33,611 nucleotides of DNA from Lentisphaeria bacterium (GCA_017457065.1 JAFTIE010000215.1:1-33611), one strand, 5' to 3'; counted from the stretch's first letter, positions 25,959 to 33,611 are shown. Notes: generated from the letters alone by a model not told the origin. Translations and numbers: made by a program.

Positions 25959-25988
25959 GGCGAACTTTTCTGAAAGAATGAATAGTTT

Positions 25989-26822
25989 TTACTTGCCCAA
26001 TGTATCAAGCCACAGCATATTCTGCTTGATGGCTTTGAAGAAGAAACGGGGGTCCACTTCCCGTTTTCCGGCACCGTAGGCAACACGGTTGATCTCATAG
26101 ATCAGCAGAAGATCCCGATCAAGTTTGCGGATCTCTCTCCTGATAGCCTTCCAGTCGAGAACCCCCACACCGGGCATCCAGTGGCACTCATCGTACTCAT
26201 CGCAGTCAGAGATGTGGAAGGTTCTGATATATTTGCCCAGCCGGGCGATCCACTCAGGGATCTCTGCCCAACGTTCATTGGCGTGGTTCACGTCAAAGCA
26301 GATACCTACGCTGTCGGGCATATCCTGCATGATGATTTCCATATCTTCCACGGTTTTGCCGATGGAACGGCGGGGGCAGAGCTCCAAATTGAGGGAGAGA
26401 CCGTATTTTTCTGCGGTGGGGGCGATGCCTTTGAGGGTTTTACGCAGTGCATCGATACCTTCTTCCCGGGTATGACCTTCGGGGAGGGCGCCGGGGTGCA
26501 TGGTCAGATTTTTCACGCCCAGGGGCAAGGCGGTTTCAATAAAGTTGATGAAACGGCGGATGCACATATCCCGTTCAAAATCATTTTTCTGTCCGGGGGC
26601 TTCAGAAGTAAACCAGGCGGGCATGTGGACACTGGGGAATTTGAGTCTGCCGGATTTGATATAGGGTGTCACTATCTCAAGTTTGCTCTGCAACTCTGCT
26701 GTGGGGGGGAAAGGACCGCAGGAGTATTCAAAACCGTCGATGCCGGATTCCTCCATGCGTTTGAGCCAGAGTTCATTGTGCATTTCCTCGTGAGGAACCG
26801 ATGAAACAAATTGTAACGCCAT
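25989..26822 (-). CDS. Sugar phosphate isomerase/epimerase family (xylose-isomerase-like TIM barrel)
   Basis: Predicted 277 residues, the normal size for the AP-endonuclease-2 TIM-barrel superfamily. ATG 26822 has GGAG 5 bases upstream, which falls inside the remnant leader frame. Metal-binding residues are recognisable: Glu in LNLELCPRR, Asp and His in [12 protein letters not shown], His in [10 protein letters not shown] and the late Glu in LLIYEINR. These fit a divalent-metal sugar isomerase or epimerase rather than an endonuclease. It probably channels the released monosaccharide into central metabolism. It heads the three-gene operon with the esterase and hexosaminidase-like gene. Its exact sugar is not determined. 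Confidence 0.85.
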   Translation of the reverse strand: MALQFVSSVPHEEMHNELWLKRMEESGIDGFEYSCGPFPPTAELQSKLEIVTPYIKSGRLKFPSVHMPAWFTSEAPGQKNDFERDMCIRRFINFIETALPLGVKNLTMHPGALPEGHTREEGIDALRKTLKGIAPTAEKYGLSLNLELCPRRSIGKTVEDMEIIMQDMPDSVGICFDVNHANERWAEIPEWIARLGKYIRTFHISDCDEYDECHWMPGVGVLDWKAIRREIRKLDRDLLLIYEINRVAYGAGKREVDPRFFFKAIKQNMLWLDTLGK

Positions 26823-26839
26823 TTTTTCTCCAAATTTCT

Positions 26840-26932
26840 TGAGTTTACAGCAAGGATCTCAAAGCCTGCATCCAGCAAAGCTTTGATACCGGCGCAGCCC
26901 ATGTTGTGATAGGCGAGAACGACACACTTCAT
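26840..26932 (-). pseudogene. 5' remnant of an ArnA-type formyltransferase, now a leader
   Basis: The first 30 or so codons from ATG 26932 read [20 protein letters not shown] and then [11 protein letters not shown]. This is strikingly like the start of ArnA and related UDP-sugar formyltransferases ([20 protein letters not shown]). A strong GGAG ribosome site lies 9 bases upstream. After residue 31 similarity stops and the frame runs out of register into the isomerase gene, ending at 26672. The most economical reading is that a deletion joined the start of a formyltransferase gene to the isomerase operon; translation of this stub could couple to the isomerase start. A recent sequencing artefact is also possible. 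Confidence 0.65.
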
Positions 26933-26976
26933 ACGATACTTCTCCGGCTGTAACAGTGATAAACAGAATACTTCTT

Positions 26977-27005
26977 AATATACATTATGCCTGCTGTTTT
27001 TTCCA
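26977..27005 (-). promoter_or_regulatory. Probable promoter of the isomerase-esterase-hydrolase operon
   Basis: On the minus strand TGGAAA (27005-27000) and TATATT (26982-26977) are spaced by 17 bases, about 45 bases upstream of the leader start at 26932. The -35 matches the consensus at four of six positions. Confidence 0.4.
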
Positions 27006-27075
27006 CTGCCGGAAAAGTTTTTTTACGAAAAAGAGAAAATGAAGATATGGAAGGACATCACGGGGAAAACGTCGT

Positions 27076-27112
27076 AAAAAACAGACTCCTTCCCTTTCTC
27101 AAAGAGAACAAA
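27076..27112 (-). terminator. Possible weak terminator after the cytidylyltransferase gene
   Basis: On the minus strand a bulged stem of about eight pairs (27092-27112, CCTTT..TCTC with GAGAAAGG) is followed about ten bases later by six T (27081-27076). It lies in the 204-bp gap downstream of the stop at 27137. The distance from stem to T-run makes it weak. Confidence 0.3.
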
Positions 27113-27136
27113 GGTCCGGCAGAACATAAATGCAGC

Positions 27137-28270
27137 TCACAGGACAGGTGTGACTTTGATGGCTCCCGGAATATTTTTGTCAGAGATGAGTATGAGATAA
27201 CCGCCGCCGCCGCTGCCGGAGACTTTCCAGCCGTAAGCCAGATCTTTGTAATCTTCGATGGCTTTCGCCATTTCATCTGTAAACATCGCCGGAAACATTT
27301 CAAGCTGTGCTTCAAAACACTCTTTTGTCGCTTTGCCCCATGCTTTGACATCGTAGCTGCAGATGGCGTCCCAGCAGCGCTTTGAAGCATCGGCAAGTTT
27401 TCCGGCGCTGCCGGGATTGGTGTTGATCCCTTTGAAAACGTCGTAGTCATCCTTTCTGGGGGGAAGGGCAATGAGGTGCAGATTCTCTTTGACAAAATCA
27501 AGGAGCTCCGGATCGTTCCGTGATTCGATGGTCACGGGCCAGAAACCCTTGTCATAGTTGAGTTTGTTCAGCCCCGGCAGAACGATCCCAAGTTGATCCT
27601 GAGAACCGCTGACCCGGGTTGTGCCGGGGGGATTTTCCAGACAGAAGAGTGTCTTTGCCAACTGGATCTTATCCCCTGCAGGAATATTGGTCTGCCAAAT
27701 CTCAATGGCTTTTTTCCGTGAACTGGTCGCCATGCCGCTTCTGTCATTGAACTCGAAATCAGGCTCAATGGACATTACGATCACCGATCCGGGGCAGAGG
27801 TCATTGACACAGGGCTGGTCATGCCAGCCGCCGCACAGCTCCACCCGGTAGGGAATACGGCACTCCTGCCGCAGGGCAGTTGTTGAACGCACCGGGAGCC
27901 CGGCAGAGGGGAGCCGTTTGCTGACGATAAGCTGTATACCCAACTTTTCGCAGAACTCCTTTTTGGCAGGGGTATAGCCGTCGGTGTTGACGAAAAAGAT
28001 GTCCGGTTTAAGTTCAGTGACCTCTTTTTCAAAGTCCATAATGCCGTTGCCGGAGTTGATCCAGGCGTCTTTAACGCAACGCAAAGCTTTGACCATATAG
28101 AGTCTTTCTGCGTTGCCGTTAATGGTCTTACGCCCTTTCAAGCCCCAGATGGTCTCATCCGACCCCAGTCCCACATAGAGATCTCCATGGGAGGCGGCTT
28201 CTTCCAAAAAAGCCACGTGCCCGGAGTGGAGCATGTCATAACACCCTGAAACGAAAACTTTTTTACTCAT
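27137..28270 (-). CDS. Cytidylyltransferase-like domain fused to shortened GHMP-kinase-like domain
   Basis: Predicted 377 residues from ATG 28270, where the family normally starts (KKVFVSGCYDMLHSGH); the GTG at 28324 adds an unlikely extension and has no ribosome site. Residues 1-130 are a nucleotidyltransferase of the cytidylyltransferase type, with the HSGH motif (15-18) and the GLGSDE and NGNAERLYMVKAL elements. Residues about 145-377 resemble GHMP sugar kinases of the HddA/fucokinase group: IPYRVELCGGWHDQP at the start and WKVSGSGGGGYLIL near the end. The stretch that should carry the Gly/Ser-rich ATP loop is short (ENPPGTTRVSGSQDQ), so the domain is about 100 residues smaller than usual. 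It may make a CDP- or ADP-activated sugar for surface glycans. Kinase activity is uncertain. Confidence 0.75.
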   Translation of the reverse strand: MSKKVFVSGCYDMLHSGHVAFLEEAASHGDLYVGLGSDETIWGLKGRKTINGNAERLYMVKALRCVKDAWINSGNGIMDFEKEVTELKPDIFFVNTDGYTPAKKEFCEKLGIQLIVSKRLPSAGLPVRSTTALRQECRIPYRVELCGGWHDQPCVNDLCPGSVIVMSIEPDFEFNDRSGMATSSRKKAIEIWQTNIPAGDKIQLAKTLFCLENPPGTTRVSGSQDQLGIVLPGLNKLNYDKGFWPVTIESRNDPELLDFVKENLHLIALPPRKDDYDVFKGINTNPGSAGKLADASKRCWDAICSYDVKAWGKATKECFEAQLEMFPAMFTDEMAKAIEDYKDLAYGWKVSGSGGGGYLILISDKNIPGAIKVTPVL

Positions 28271-28338
28271 TGACTGTTTTTTGTTGTGGTAAATTATTTC
28301 ATCCGGAACGGCAATTTGTGTCACATCCGGGAGAAATA

Positions 28339-29145
28339 TTATTTTCCGTATTTTTTGAAGTAGGGTTCCAGAGATTTGCCCCAGACGGTGTAACCTTTTG
28401 CCTTGCGGGGGTGGAGCAGATCAGGCATCATGCTTTTTTCGAGGATACCTTCAGGAGTGAGAAAATCTTTGCGGATATCCACCCAGATGATATCTTTGCC
28501 GTTGCAGAATTTGACGATCTCTGCATTGACCTGTTCGTTTCTCATGCGCAAAGCGTTTTTATTGTTGGCACCCCGGGGGAAGATGGCATAAAGCAGGATC
28601 TTGGCGTCAGGATAATGTTTGCGGACACCTTCAAGGATCCGTTTGATACCGGCGGCAGTCGCTTTGGCGGGACCACGGTTGTTGGTGCCGATCATAAGGG
28701 TGACGAGCTTGGGCTTGATCAATTCAAGAATACCGCTCTTTTCAACGATCCAGATGGTGTGCTGGGTACGGTCGCCGCCGCATCCGAGATTCAGAACATT
28801 GTAAGGAGTGATGTATTTTTTCTGGACTTCTGCCGCAGGAGAGTATTCCCACTGGTGGGTGATGGAGTCCCCCAGCATGAGGATCTTGATCTTGCCTTTG
28901 TTGGCGGCGGCATAAGCTTTCTTGGTTTCATGGCGTTTGGCGTGACGTTTGGCGTTCTGAACAGGAGTCGTGGCAAGTTTGATCTCTTCTGCAAGAGATC
29001 TGGGAGCGGCTTTTTTCTTTTTGGCAGCCTTTTTCTTGGCGGGAGCCGCTTTTTTGGCGGGAGCAGCTTTTTCAGCAGCTCCGAAAACCGGTGAAAGTGC
29101 GACTGCTCCTGACAGGAGCACGGCAAAAAAATGTGAAAGTTTCAT
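28339..29145 (-). CDS. Secreted SGNH/GDSL hydrolase with Ala/Lys-rich linker
   Basis: Predicted 268 residues; ATG 29145 has AAGGAA 7 bases upstream. Signal peptide MKLSHFFAVLLSGAVALSPVFGA (cleavage about 23), then a highly basic Ala/Lys/Pro linker to about residue 48. The catalytic domain has all SGNH blocks: LGDSIT with Ser94, GCGGDRT (121-127), GTNN with Asn155 and the terminal DLLHP with Asp242 and His245. It resembles the platelet-activating-factor acetylhydrolase-like group, which deacylates carbohydrates or lipids. The linker could bind acidic polysaccharide or the cell surface. It is flanked upstream by a mutarotase-like gene and has its own promoter. Confidence 0.9.
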   Translation of the reverse strand: MKLSHFFAVLLSGAVALSPVFGAAEKAAPAKKAAPAKKKAAKKKKAAPRSLAEEIKLATTPVQNAKRHAKRHETKKAYAAANKGKIKILMLGDSITHQWEYSPAAEVQKKYITPYNVLNLGCGGDRTQHTIWIVEKSGILELIKPKLVTLMIGTNNRGPAKATAAGIKRILEGVRKHYPDAKILLYAIFPRGANNKNALRMRNEQVNAEIVKFCNGKDIIWVDIRKDFLTPEGILEKSMMPDLLHPRKAKGYTVWGKSLEPYFKKYGK

Positions 29146-29189
29146 TTTTCGTTCCTTTACATATTATTAAAAGTGATAATGAATTATTT

Positions 29190-29218
29190 AATATACCACC
29201 ATATTACTCAATTTGCAA
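29190..29218 (-). promoter_or_regulatory. Promoter of the SGNH hydrolase gene
   Basis: On the minus strand TTGCAA (29218-29213) and TATATT (29195-29190) are spaced by exactly 17 bases in an AT-rich gap, 44 bases upstream of the start codon at 29145. It starts only nine bases after the mutarotase-like stop codon. Confidence 0.6.
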
Positions 29219-29226
29219 CTGAAAAA

Positions 29227-30084
29227 TCAAAGGGGGAGGAGTTTGATCTTTTGGCTGATGTCATAAACAGATCCGGGAACAAGAGTTAAGAGGTCTTTCC
29301 CCGCACGATTGCATTCAACGCAGAGGAAGTTGTGGAACTCCTCATCTTCCAGATCGGGGATCTGGGCGCATCTTTCGGTGCCGGGATTCCAGATCAGTGT
29401 GGAGTTGGAGTTTTTCTTTGTGACGGTAATCCTTCTCTTCCACTCCGGATCATGGATGGTGACAGGGCAACTCTGGGGACAGTAGAGACGGCAGAGCTCC
29501 CCGTCTATCTGCAGACTCCGGTTTTCGGGAAGTTGTTCCGGTCCCCCTTTTACTGTGAAAAGAGCATTTTCCAAACCGGTCACTGTCACTTTTTCGCAAT
29601 CGCTGACGGCAAAGTAGGTGTGCAGGGCACAGGAGATCTCCACAGGTAAAGTGCCGCAGTTTTTCATGCCGAGACGGATCTCAAGCTCATCAGTAAGACG
29701 GAGTTCTGTAAAAAGTTCAAAAGGGAAATCCACCAATTCCGTCGGAACTGCGGAAGAAGGCAGTTCCATGCGGATAAAATCCTCCCCTGCTTCCTGTACC
29801 TCCCATTGTGCAGTACGGGCAAAGCCCTGTATAGGTCTGCCGGGGAGAGGGGAGGCGCCGAACCAGGGCCAGCAAAGGGGAACTCCGCCCCGTATGGAGT
29901 GACCGTTGGCTGCTGAAGCCCTTTTGCCCAGAAAGATCACATCGTGTGCCGAACTGCAGTGGCGCGCCTTTAAGATCTGTCCGCCGTAAGGAGAGATGAC
30001 AAGAGTCCACTTCCCGTTATCGAGAAGGAGTGTTTCCGGGAAACGGCTTTGTAAATTTTCTCTGCTGTAATATCTGTCACTCAT
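29227..30084 (-). CDS. Glucose-6-phosphate 1-epimerase-like (YeaD-type) mutarotase
   Basis: Predicted 285 residues, the normal length for hexose-6-phosphate mutarotases. GGVPLCWPWFG (66-76) is the YeaD-type signature, ALHTYFAV contains the presumed catalytic His155, and FLCVECNRAGK contains the presumed Glu257. The motif normally written HGFAR reads QGFAR (Gln86), so one conserved histidine of the active-site rim is changed. The family interconverts alpha and beta anomers of hexose-6-phosphates in the cytoplasm. The start at 30084 follows the radical SAM gene by 18 bp, so both are probably co-transcribed. Confidence 0.82.
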   Translation of the reverse strand: MSDRYYSRENLQSRFPETLLLDNGKWTLVISPYGGQILKARHCSSAHDVIFLGKRASAANGHSIRGGVPLCWPWFGASPLPGRPIQGFARTAQWEVQEAGEDFIRMELPSSAVPTELVDFPFELFTELRLTDELEIRLGMKNCGTLPVEISCALHTYFAVSDCEKVTVTGLENALFTVKGGPEQLPENRSLQIDGELCRLYCPQSCPVTIHDPEWKRRITVTKKNSNSTLIWNPGTERCAQIPDLEDEEFHNFLCVECNRAGKDLLTLVPGSVYDISQKIKLLPL

Positions 30085-30102
30085 TTACGGATCCCCCCCT
30101 TT

Positions 30103-31761
30103 TCAATTTTCTGATGCTTTGCCATAAGTGACCCACACGGCGGCAGGCAGATTCAGTGCGTATTTTCTGTTGTAGGCAAGAAAATATCTTTTCTCTTTTG
30201 AAGCAAGGGTACAAAAGCGTGTTTCCCGTGCACCGGCGCACTCTGAAGAACCTGAGAGCAGTACCGCATCAAAAGGAATGTTTTGAGCTTTTTGAGAATA
30301 CTCATCCGCCCCCTGTTCCGGGGGCAATCCGGCAAGCAGCCAGTGATATGCCAGTTCAAAGGCTCCCTGTTTCAAATCGTAACACCGGCAGAGATCCCGG
30401 AGAAAGAGAAAGCGTTTCTGCAAGTTCCATACAACTGAAGCATTGCCCCCCGCCCGGTGGAAAAATTCAAGGAGACACCTGACGAACTCCGGGCACTCCC
30501 GGCTCATGACCAGTACCGCCTGATGGAGCGCACGGTGGTTATAGGTCATATCCAGAAGCCGTGAAAGATCCCGGACATGCTGTATATCTTCAAGAGTCAT
30601 AGTGTCGCTCATCATCACATCATAGGGCGTTTCAGAGGAAAAGCGGATATTGTGCAAAGGAGCGAGCTCACGCAAAGGAGTTCCGGGAAGCACCTTCAAT
30701 ATTTCCAGCTGGATCTCTGCGATATTGTGTTCCATGAGGGTCGCGGTATCGGCAATGATGTGTGCAAAGGTTTGCCCCGGCAATCCCCCCAGCAGATCGG
30801 CGTGGGTTTCAAAACTTGACTGCTGACAGAGGAAATCCAATCCTTCCAGAACCTTTTGAGAGTTGCTGTTTCGTCCGCACAAACGCTGAACTTCGGCATC
30901 AAGACACTGGACCCCCACTTCCACATGGAGCTGTCCCGGCAGAGCTTCTGTCATCTCTTTTCGCAGACTGTCGTTGAGAAATTGGGGGTGCAGCTCCAGA
31001 TGGAAGCGCATTTGAGGAAACTCTTTTCTGAACATGGCAAGGAGTGCCGCTCCCCGTTCCTGAGGCAGATTGAAGGTCCGGTCAAGAACACGGATCTCCC
31101 TGACCCCCTTTGCCGCAAGGATCTGCAGTTCACTCCGGACTTGTTCAAGAGTACGGTACCGGGGAAGAGTTCCGCCGCTGGTACAGTAAGTGCACTTCAT
31201 AGGGCATCCCCGGGTGGTCTCTATCTGAACAAAGGGTTTGTCCGCAACGAAAAAAGGATCTGTGGCGGGGGAGGGGGCAGATTCCCACTCCTGAAAAACG
31301 GCATTGCCTTCAGGGGGGATCATGGAGTGAGGTGCGGAAGAGTTTTTGTCGAATGTTTCAAGATATTCCCGGAAGATCTTTTCCCCTTCGCCCCGGAAAA
31401 CAGTGTTGATCCACGGATAAGATTTGAGCAGGTCTGCGCCGCCTTCACCCAGACATTCGGGACCGCCCGCGGCGATGCTACACTCAGGGAGGATGGTGCG
31501 GCAGCGTGAAAGCACTTCAAGGGCCTTTGTCCGGTTGAAAAGATAAAGGTTTGTCACCAGCAGATCACACTTGAAACTGCATATTTCACGGACTGCCGTC
31601 ATGATGTCGCTGTCAAGAGTCATGTCATAGCGGAGCCACTCCCAGTTTGTCACTTCCCGGCAGGCGCTGTGCAGCAAAGGCAACGCCAGAGAAGAGTGGG
31701 AGTAAGAGCTGTTGACCGTCAAAAAAAGCAGACGGTATTTTCTGCCGGTAGAATGGTCCAT
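30103..31761 (-). CDS. B12-binding-domain radical SAM protein (DUF4080-like C-terminus)
   Basis: Predicted 552 residues; the ATG at 31761 has no strong ribosome site. Residues 10-140 form a cobalamin-binding-like Rossmann domain (LLFLTVNSSYSHSSLALPLL, SIAAGGPECLGEGG, FRGEGEKIF), lacking the DXHXXG histidine motif. The radical SAM core has the 4Fe-4S motif CPMKCTYC (Cys186, Cys190, Cys193) after the ETTRG strand, followed by RVLDRTFNL and LHPQFLN barrel elements. The C-terminal 180 residues resemble the DUF4080 region that follows this core in related proteins. The substrate is unknown; such proteins perform methylation or rearrangement on unactivated carbon. It is upstream of the mutarotase-like gene with an 18-bp gap. 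Confidence 0.85.
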   Translation of the reverse strand: MDHSTGRKYRLLFLTVNSSYSHSSLALPLLHSACREVTNWEWLRYDMTLDSDIMTAVREICSFKCDLLVTNLYLFNRTKALEVLSRCRTILPECSIAAGGPECLGEGGADLLKSYPWINTVFRGEGEKIFREYLETFDKNSSAPHSMIPPEGNAVFQEWESAPSPATDPFFVADKPFVQIETTRGCPMKCTYCTSGGTLPRYRTLEQVRSELQILAAKGVREIRVLDRTFNLPQERGAALLAMFRKEFPQMRFHLELHPQFLNDSLRKEMTEALPGQLHVEVGVQCLDAEVQRLCGRNSNSQKVLEGLDFLCQQSSFETHADLLGGLPGQTFAHIIADTATLMEHNIAEIQLEILKVLPGTPLRELAPLHNIRFSSETPYDVMMSDTMTLEDIQHVRDLSRLLDMTYNHRALHQAVLVMSRECPEFVRCLLEFFHRAGGNASVVWNLQKRFLFLRDLCRCYDLKQGAFELAYHWLLAGLPPEQGADEYSQKAQNIPFDAVLLSGSSECAGARETRFCTLASKEKRYFLAYNRKYALNLPAAVWVTYGKASEN

Positions 31762-31923
31762 GATCGTAAAAATCGCCTTTTGTTGATAGTTTCAGCTATA
31801 CTATATTCCACAAAAGGCAAGTTTTCCACTGCGGAACCATTTTTTTTGCCAAAAAACATAAACGGCATTGAAAATAACAGAGAGGAGGAAGAGATTTTCC
31901 TGATTGAATATCTGCCGGAAAAT

Positions 31924-31951
31924 GACACCGGGAAAAAAGTTTCCCGGTGTC
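31924..31951 (-). terminator. Hairpin terminator after the QueG-like gene
   Basis: A perfect 12-bp inverted repeat (31924-31935 with 31940-31951, 4-base loop) lies 12 bases beyond the stop at 31964. The trailing T-run on the minus strand is short (ATTTT), so termination may be moderate, but the stem is very stable. Confidence 0.65.
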
Positions 31952-31963
31952 TGTGCCCGAAGG

Positions 31964-33611
31964 TCACTCCTGTTTGCGGCTGTAGGGGCAGTTCAGGAGA
32001 CACTGCTCAAAGTTGCAGGGACGGATCTTTTCGATCTGGGGCACTTTCCGCAGACTTTCGTCCAATTTGGTTTTGAGTGTTTCCAAGTCGGCGTTTTCCG
32101 GGTAGGCTTCATCAAGGTCCCATCCGGTGTACTGATTGCCTTCGCTTGCCACCAGACTGTAGCGCTTTGCCCAATTGCAGCGGTTGATGTCGATCTTGCG
32201 GAACTGCCAGCTGACATCCTCAAGGTGCACTTCGCAGAGCTCCCCGAAAGCTGAGGTCTTGCAGGCACTCAGACAGCTGCGGGAACAGCTGTCACACTGT
32301 ACTTTGAACTCTTTCAAGAGTTTGTCGTACTCCAAAGGCGCATCGGTGATAACCGCTACGAAACGGACATTGGAGCCGAATTCAGGAGTCACGATGGTAC
32401 CGCACTCGCTGATGGTCCCCAATCCTGCCGCTGCGGCGGCAAAGACATTGCTGAAGACGTCAGGATAGTTGCCGCGGGGATTCCAGCAGACGGAGCCGGT
32501 GCCGTGCAGGTCCACCGCCATGGCGGCACGGAATCCGGCATCTTCCAGTCTGCCGATGAGGTTCCAGGCAAGGACTCTCAGGCGCATGATGGTTTCGTAT
32601 TGAGCGAACACATAGGGACCTGCCGCTTCAGCAGGCGTCCGGGCGGTGATATCCACGGAGCCTTTGGGCATACGCAATCCCAGCATGATTACGCTTTTTG
32701 CGCTGGGAAGATAGGCTTCTGTGCCTGTGACCTGACGTTTGATTTCCGTGATTTCAGGCTCGTAGGGCTTGTAGATGGTGTCAGCTGTGTTGACGGCTGC
32801 CAGTTCGATTTCGCCGTCGTAGATCTTTTGAAGTTCCGGGACCAGGGCGTTGATACGCTCCGCCGGGGCAATGCCCACAAGGTCACACTCTTTCAAGGTC
32901 ATTTCCCGGCGGAGACGGCGGGTGAGGGCTTTGGCATCAGAAAGGGGAGTTGGGTTGCTGTTGAGCTGCCATGCCGTTTCCGGCAGAGGAGCATCGGTGA
33001 GCAAGGTCACCGTGTGGATCTTTTTGCCGGGGACCGCCAGAAGTGTCTGCAGTTTTTCTTCAGGGAACTGAAACATCTGTCCGGCTGTATATCCGTGGTT
33101 TTCCAGATAACGCACGGCATCGTACCCCGCTTGGATCAATATGGGGCTGACCGCATTGTCAAAGCGGTTTTCGTGGGCTCTGGGGTTGGTCAGATCCGCT
33201 TCAAAGGGGTTGCGGCAGGCGATCATGGAAACGATGGAAACGGCTCCGGGGAGCAGAGTGTTGATGTCAATGCCCAGTTTTTCCTTCACCGTTTCGGCGC
33301 TTGCTGCAAGAACGTTGTCCGCCCCCCAGTTGGCTGCCATGGCACGGATCTGTTCAAAAACGCCTCTGTGGAAGGGGGCATCTTTCAAAGCGGGATTGGC
33401 AACAAAGTGGCGGTGACGGCGGGGGGCGTTGGTGTATTCTTTGTCAAAGTAGCGCAGATGACGGGGAACGCAGTACCGCTGGCAGGAGCCCATTTCACCG
33501 GCACGGCGTCCGTATTTGACGGTGGCTTCCATAATGACCTTTTCGTCCACATGGTCCGGGATGGGCAGATCAAGATCCAGATCAAAGTGCTCCCCCCAGG
33601 CGCAGCGCCAG
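31964..33611 (-). CDS. QueG/reductive-dehalogenase-like iron-sulfur protein, 5' end beyond the window
   Basis: The frame stays open to the right edge (20 more codons beyond GTG 33550, including WGEHFDLDLDLP), so only the C-terminal 548 or so residues are seen. Two similar halves are visible. Each has an LPxAxSVxxM strand (LPGAVSIVSM; LPSAKSVIML) followed by a helical stretch, suggesting an internal duplication of a QueG-like fold. The second half carries AAAAAGLGTISECGTIVTPEFG, typical of the epoxyqueuosine reductase/reductive dehalogenase superfamily. It ends with cysteine clusters CDSCSRSCLSAC and CNFEQCLLNCPYS, suited to two [4Fe-4S] clusters. The superfamily uses cobalamin, so this is a candidate corrinoid enzyme, but true QueG is about 350 residues and single. 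Function unknown. Confidence 0.8.
   Translation of the reverse strand, partial: WRCAWGEHFDLDLDLPIPDHVDEKVIMEATVKYGRRAGEMGSCQRYCVPRHLRYFDKEYTNAPRRHRHFVANPALKDAPFHRGVFEQIRAMAANWGADNVLAASAETVKEKLGIDINTLLPGAVSIVSMIACRNPFEADLTNPRAHENRFDNAVSPILIQAGYDAVRYLENHGYTAGQMFQFPEEKLQTLLAVPGKKIHTVTLLTDAPLPETAWQLNSNPTPLSDAKALTRRLRREMTLKECDLVGIAPAERINALVPELQKIYDGEIELAAVNTADTIYKPYEPEITEIKRQVTGTEAYLPSAKSVIMLGLRMPKGSVDITARTPAEAAGPYVFAQYETIMRLRVLAWNLIGRLEDAGFRAAMAVDLHGTGSVCWNPRGNYPDVFSNVFAAAAAGLGTISECGTIVTPEFGSNVRFVAVITDAPLEYDKLLKEFKVQCDSCSRSCLSACKTSAFGELCEVHLEDVSWQFRKIDINRCNWAKRYSLVASEGNQYTGWDLDEAYPENADLETLKTKLDESLRKVPQIEKIRPCNFEQCLLNCPYSRKQE

Noticed and set aside
28270..29094. 274-codon plus-strand frame with a Phe/Gly/Ser-rich end
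   Set aside because: Antisense of the SGNH hydrolase; the low-complexity tail is the complement of the Ala/Lys linker.

Overview
The window looks like chromosomal DNA of a free-living, carbohydrate-degrading Gram-negative bacterium of the PVC superphylum, most probably a Lentisphaerota (Victivallis-like) species. This is inferred from gene content, not from a marker gene. The clues are a pseudopilin of the [16 protein letters not shown] class inside a glycan operon, a large DUF4838-type glycoside hydrolase, GH127 and GH78 enzymes, a kinase fused to a formylglycine-generating-enzyme-like (FGE) domain, and a lipid A-type acyltransferase. No rRNA, tRNA, CRISPR array, transposase or phage gene was found.

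Layout. Positions 1-1160 are GC-rich and apparently non-coding: a roughly 300-bp direct repeat is present twice, 705 bp apart, with strong conserved hairpins. A TTGCAT-17-TATATT promoter then drives a kinase-FGE fusion whose catalytic loop is degenerate (HRN instead of HRD). A GH127 beta-L-arabinofuranosidase-like enzyme follows, then a translationally coupled amidohydrolase/AAA+ ATPase pair. The ATPase gene overlaps the convergent dinB (DNA polymerase IV). dinB lies downstream of an LpxL/HtrB-type acyltransferase and a GH78 alpha-L-rhamnosidase, all on the minus strand. A 443-bp intergenic region with a short repeat and hairpin element separates GH78 from gdhA. uvrC is convergent with gdhA and follows an AraC-family regulator.

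The AraC gene is divergent from a plus-strand operon of sialidase-like propeller protein, pseudopilin and secreted DUF4838 glycoside hydrolase, and probably controls it. That operon ends at a strong, apparently bidirectional terminator. It faces a minus-strand catabolic operon encoding a sugar-phosphate-isomerase-like TIM barrel, a tandem alpha/beta hydrolase (esterase-like) and a cytoplasmic hexosaminidase-like protein. A 31-codon remnant of an ArnA-type formyltransferase, still carrying a good ribosome binding site, heads this operon. Further right, all on the minus strand, lie a cytidylyltransferase/GHMP-kinase-like fusion, a secreted SGNH hydrolase, a hexose-6-phosphate mutarotase-like protein, a B12-binding radical SAM protein, and a QueG-like iron-sulfur protein that runs off the right edge.

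Functionally, most genes fit capture and degradation of decorated plant or host glycans containing arabinose, rhamnose, acylated and possibly uronic or sialic sugars. Housekeeping genes (gdhA, uvrC, dinB, acyltransferase) are interspersed. Several proteins combine a recognisable fold with lost catalytic residues (the kinase, the FGE domain, the second hydrolase domain, the GHMP domain), which is the most distinctive theme. Five predicted promoters share the -10 hexamer TATATT.
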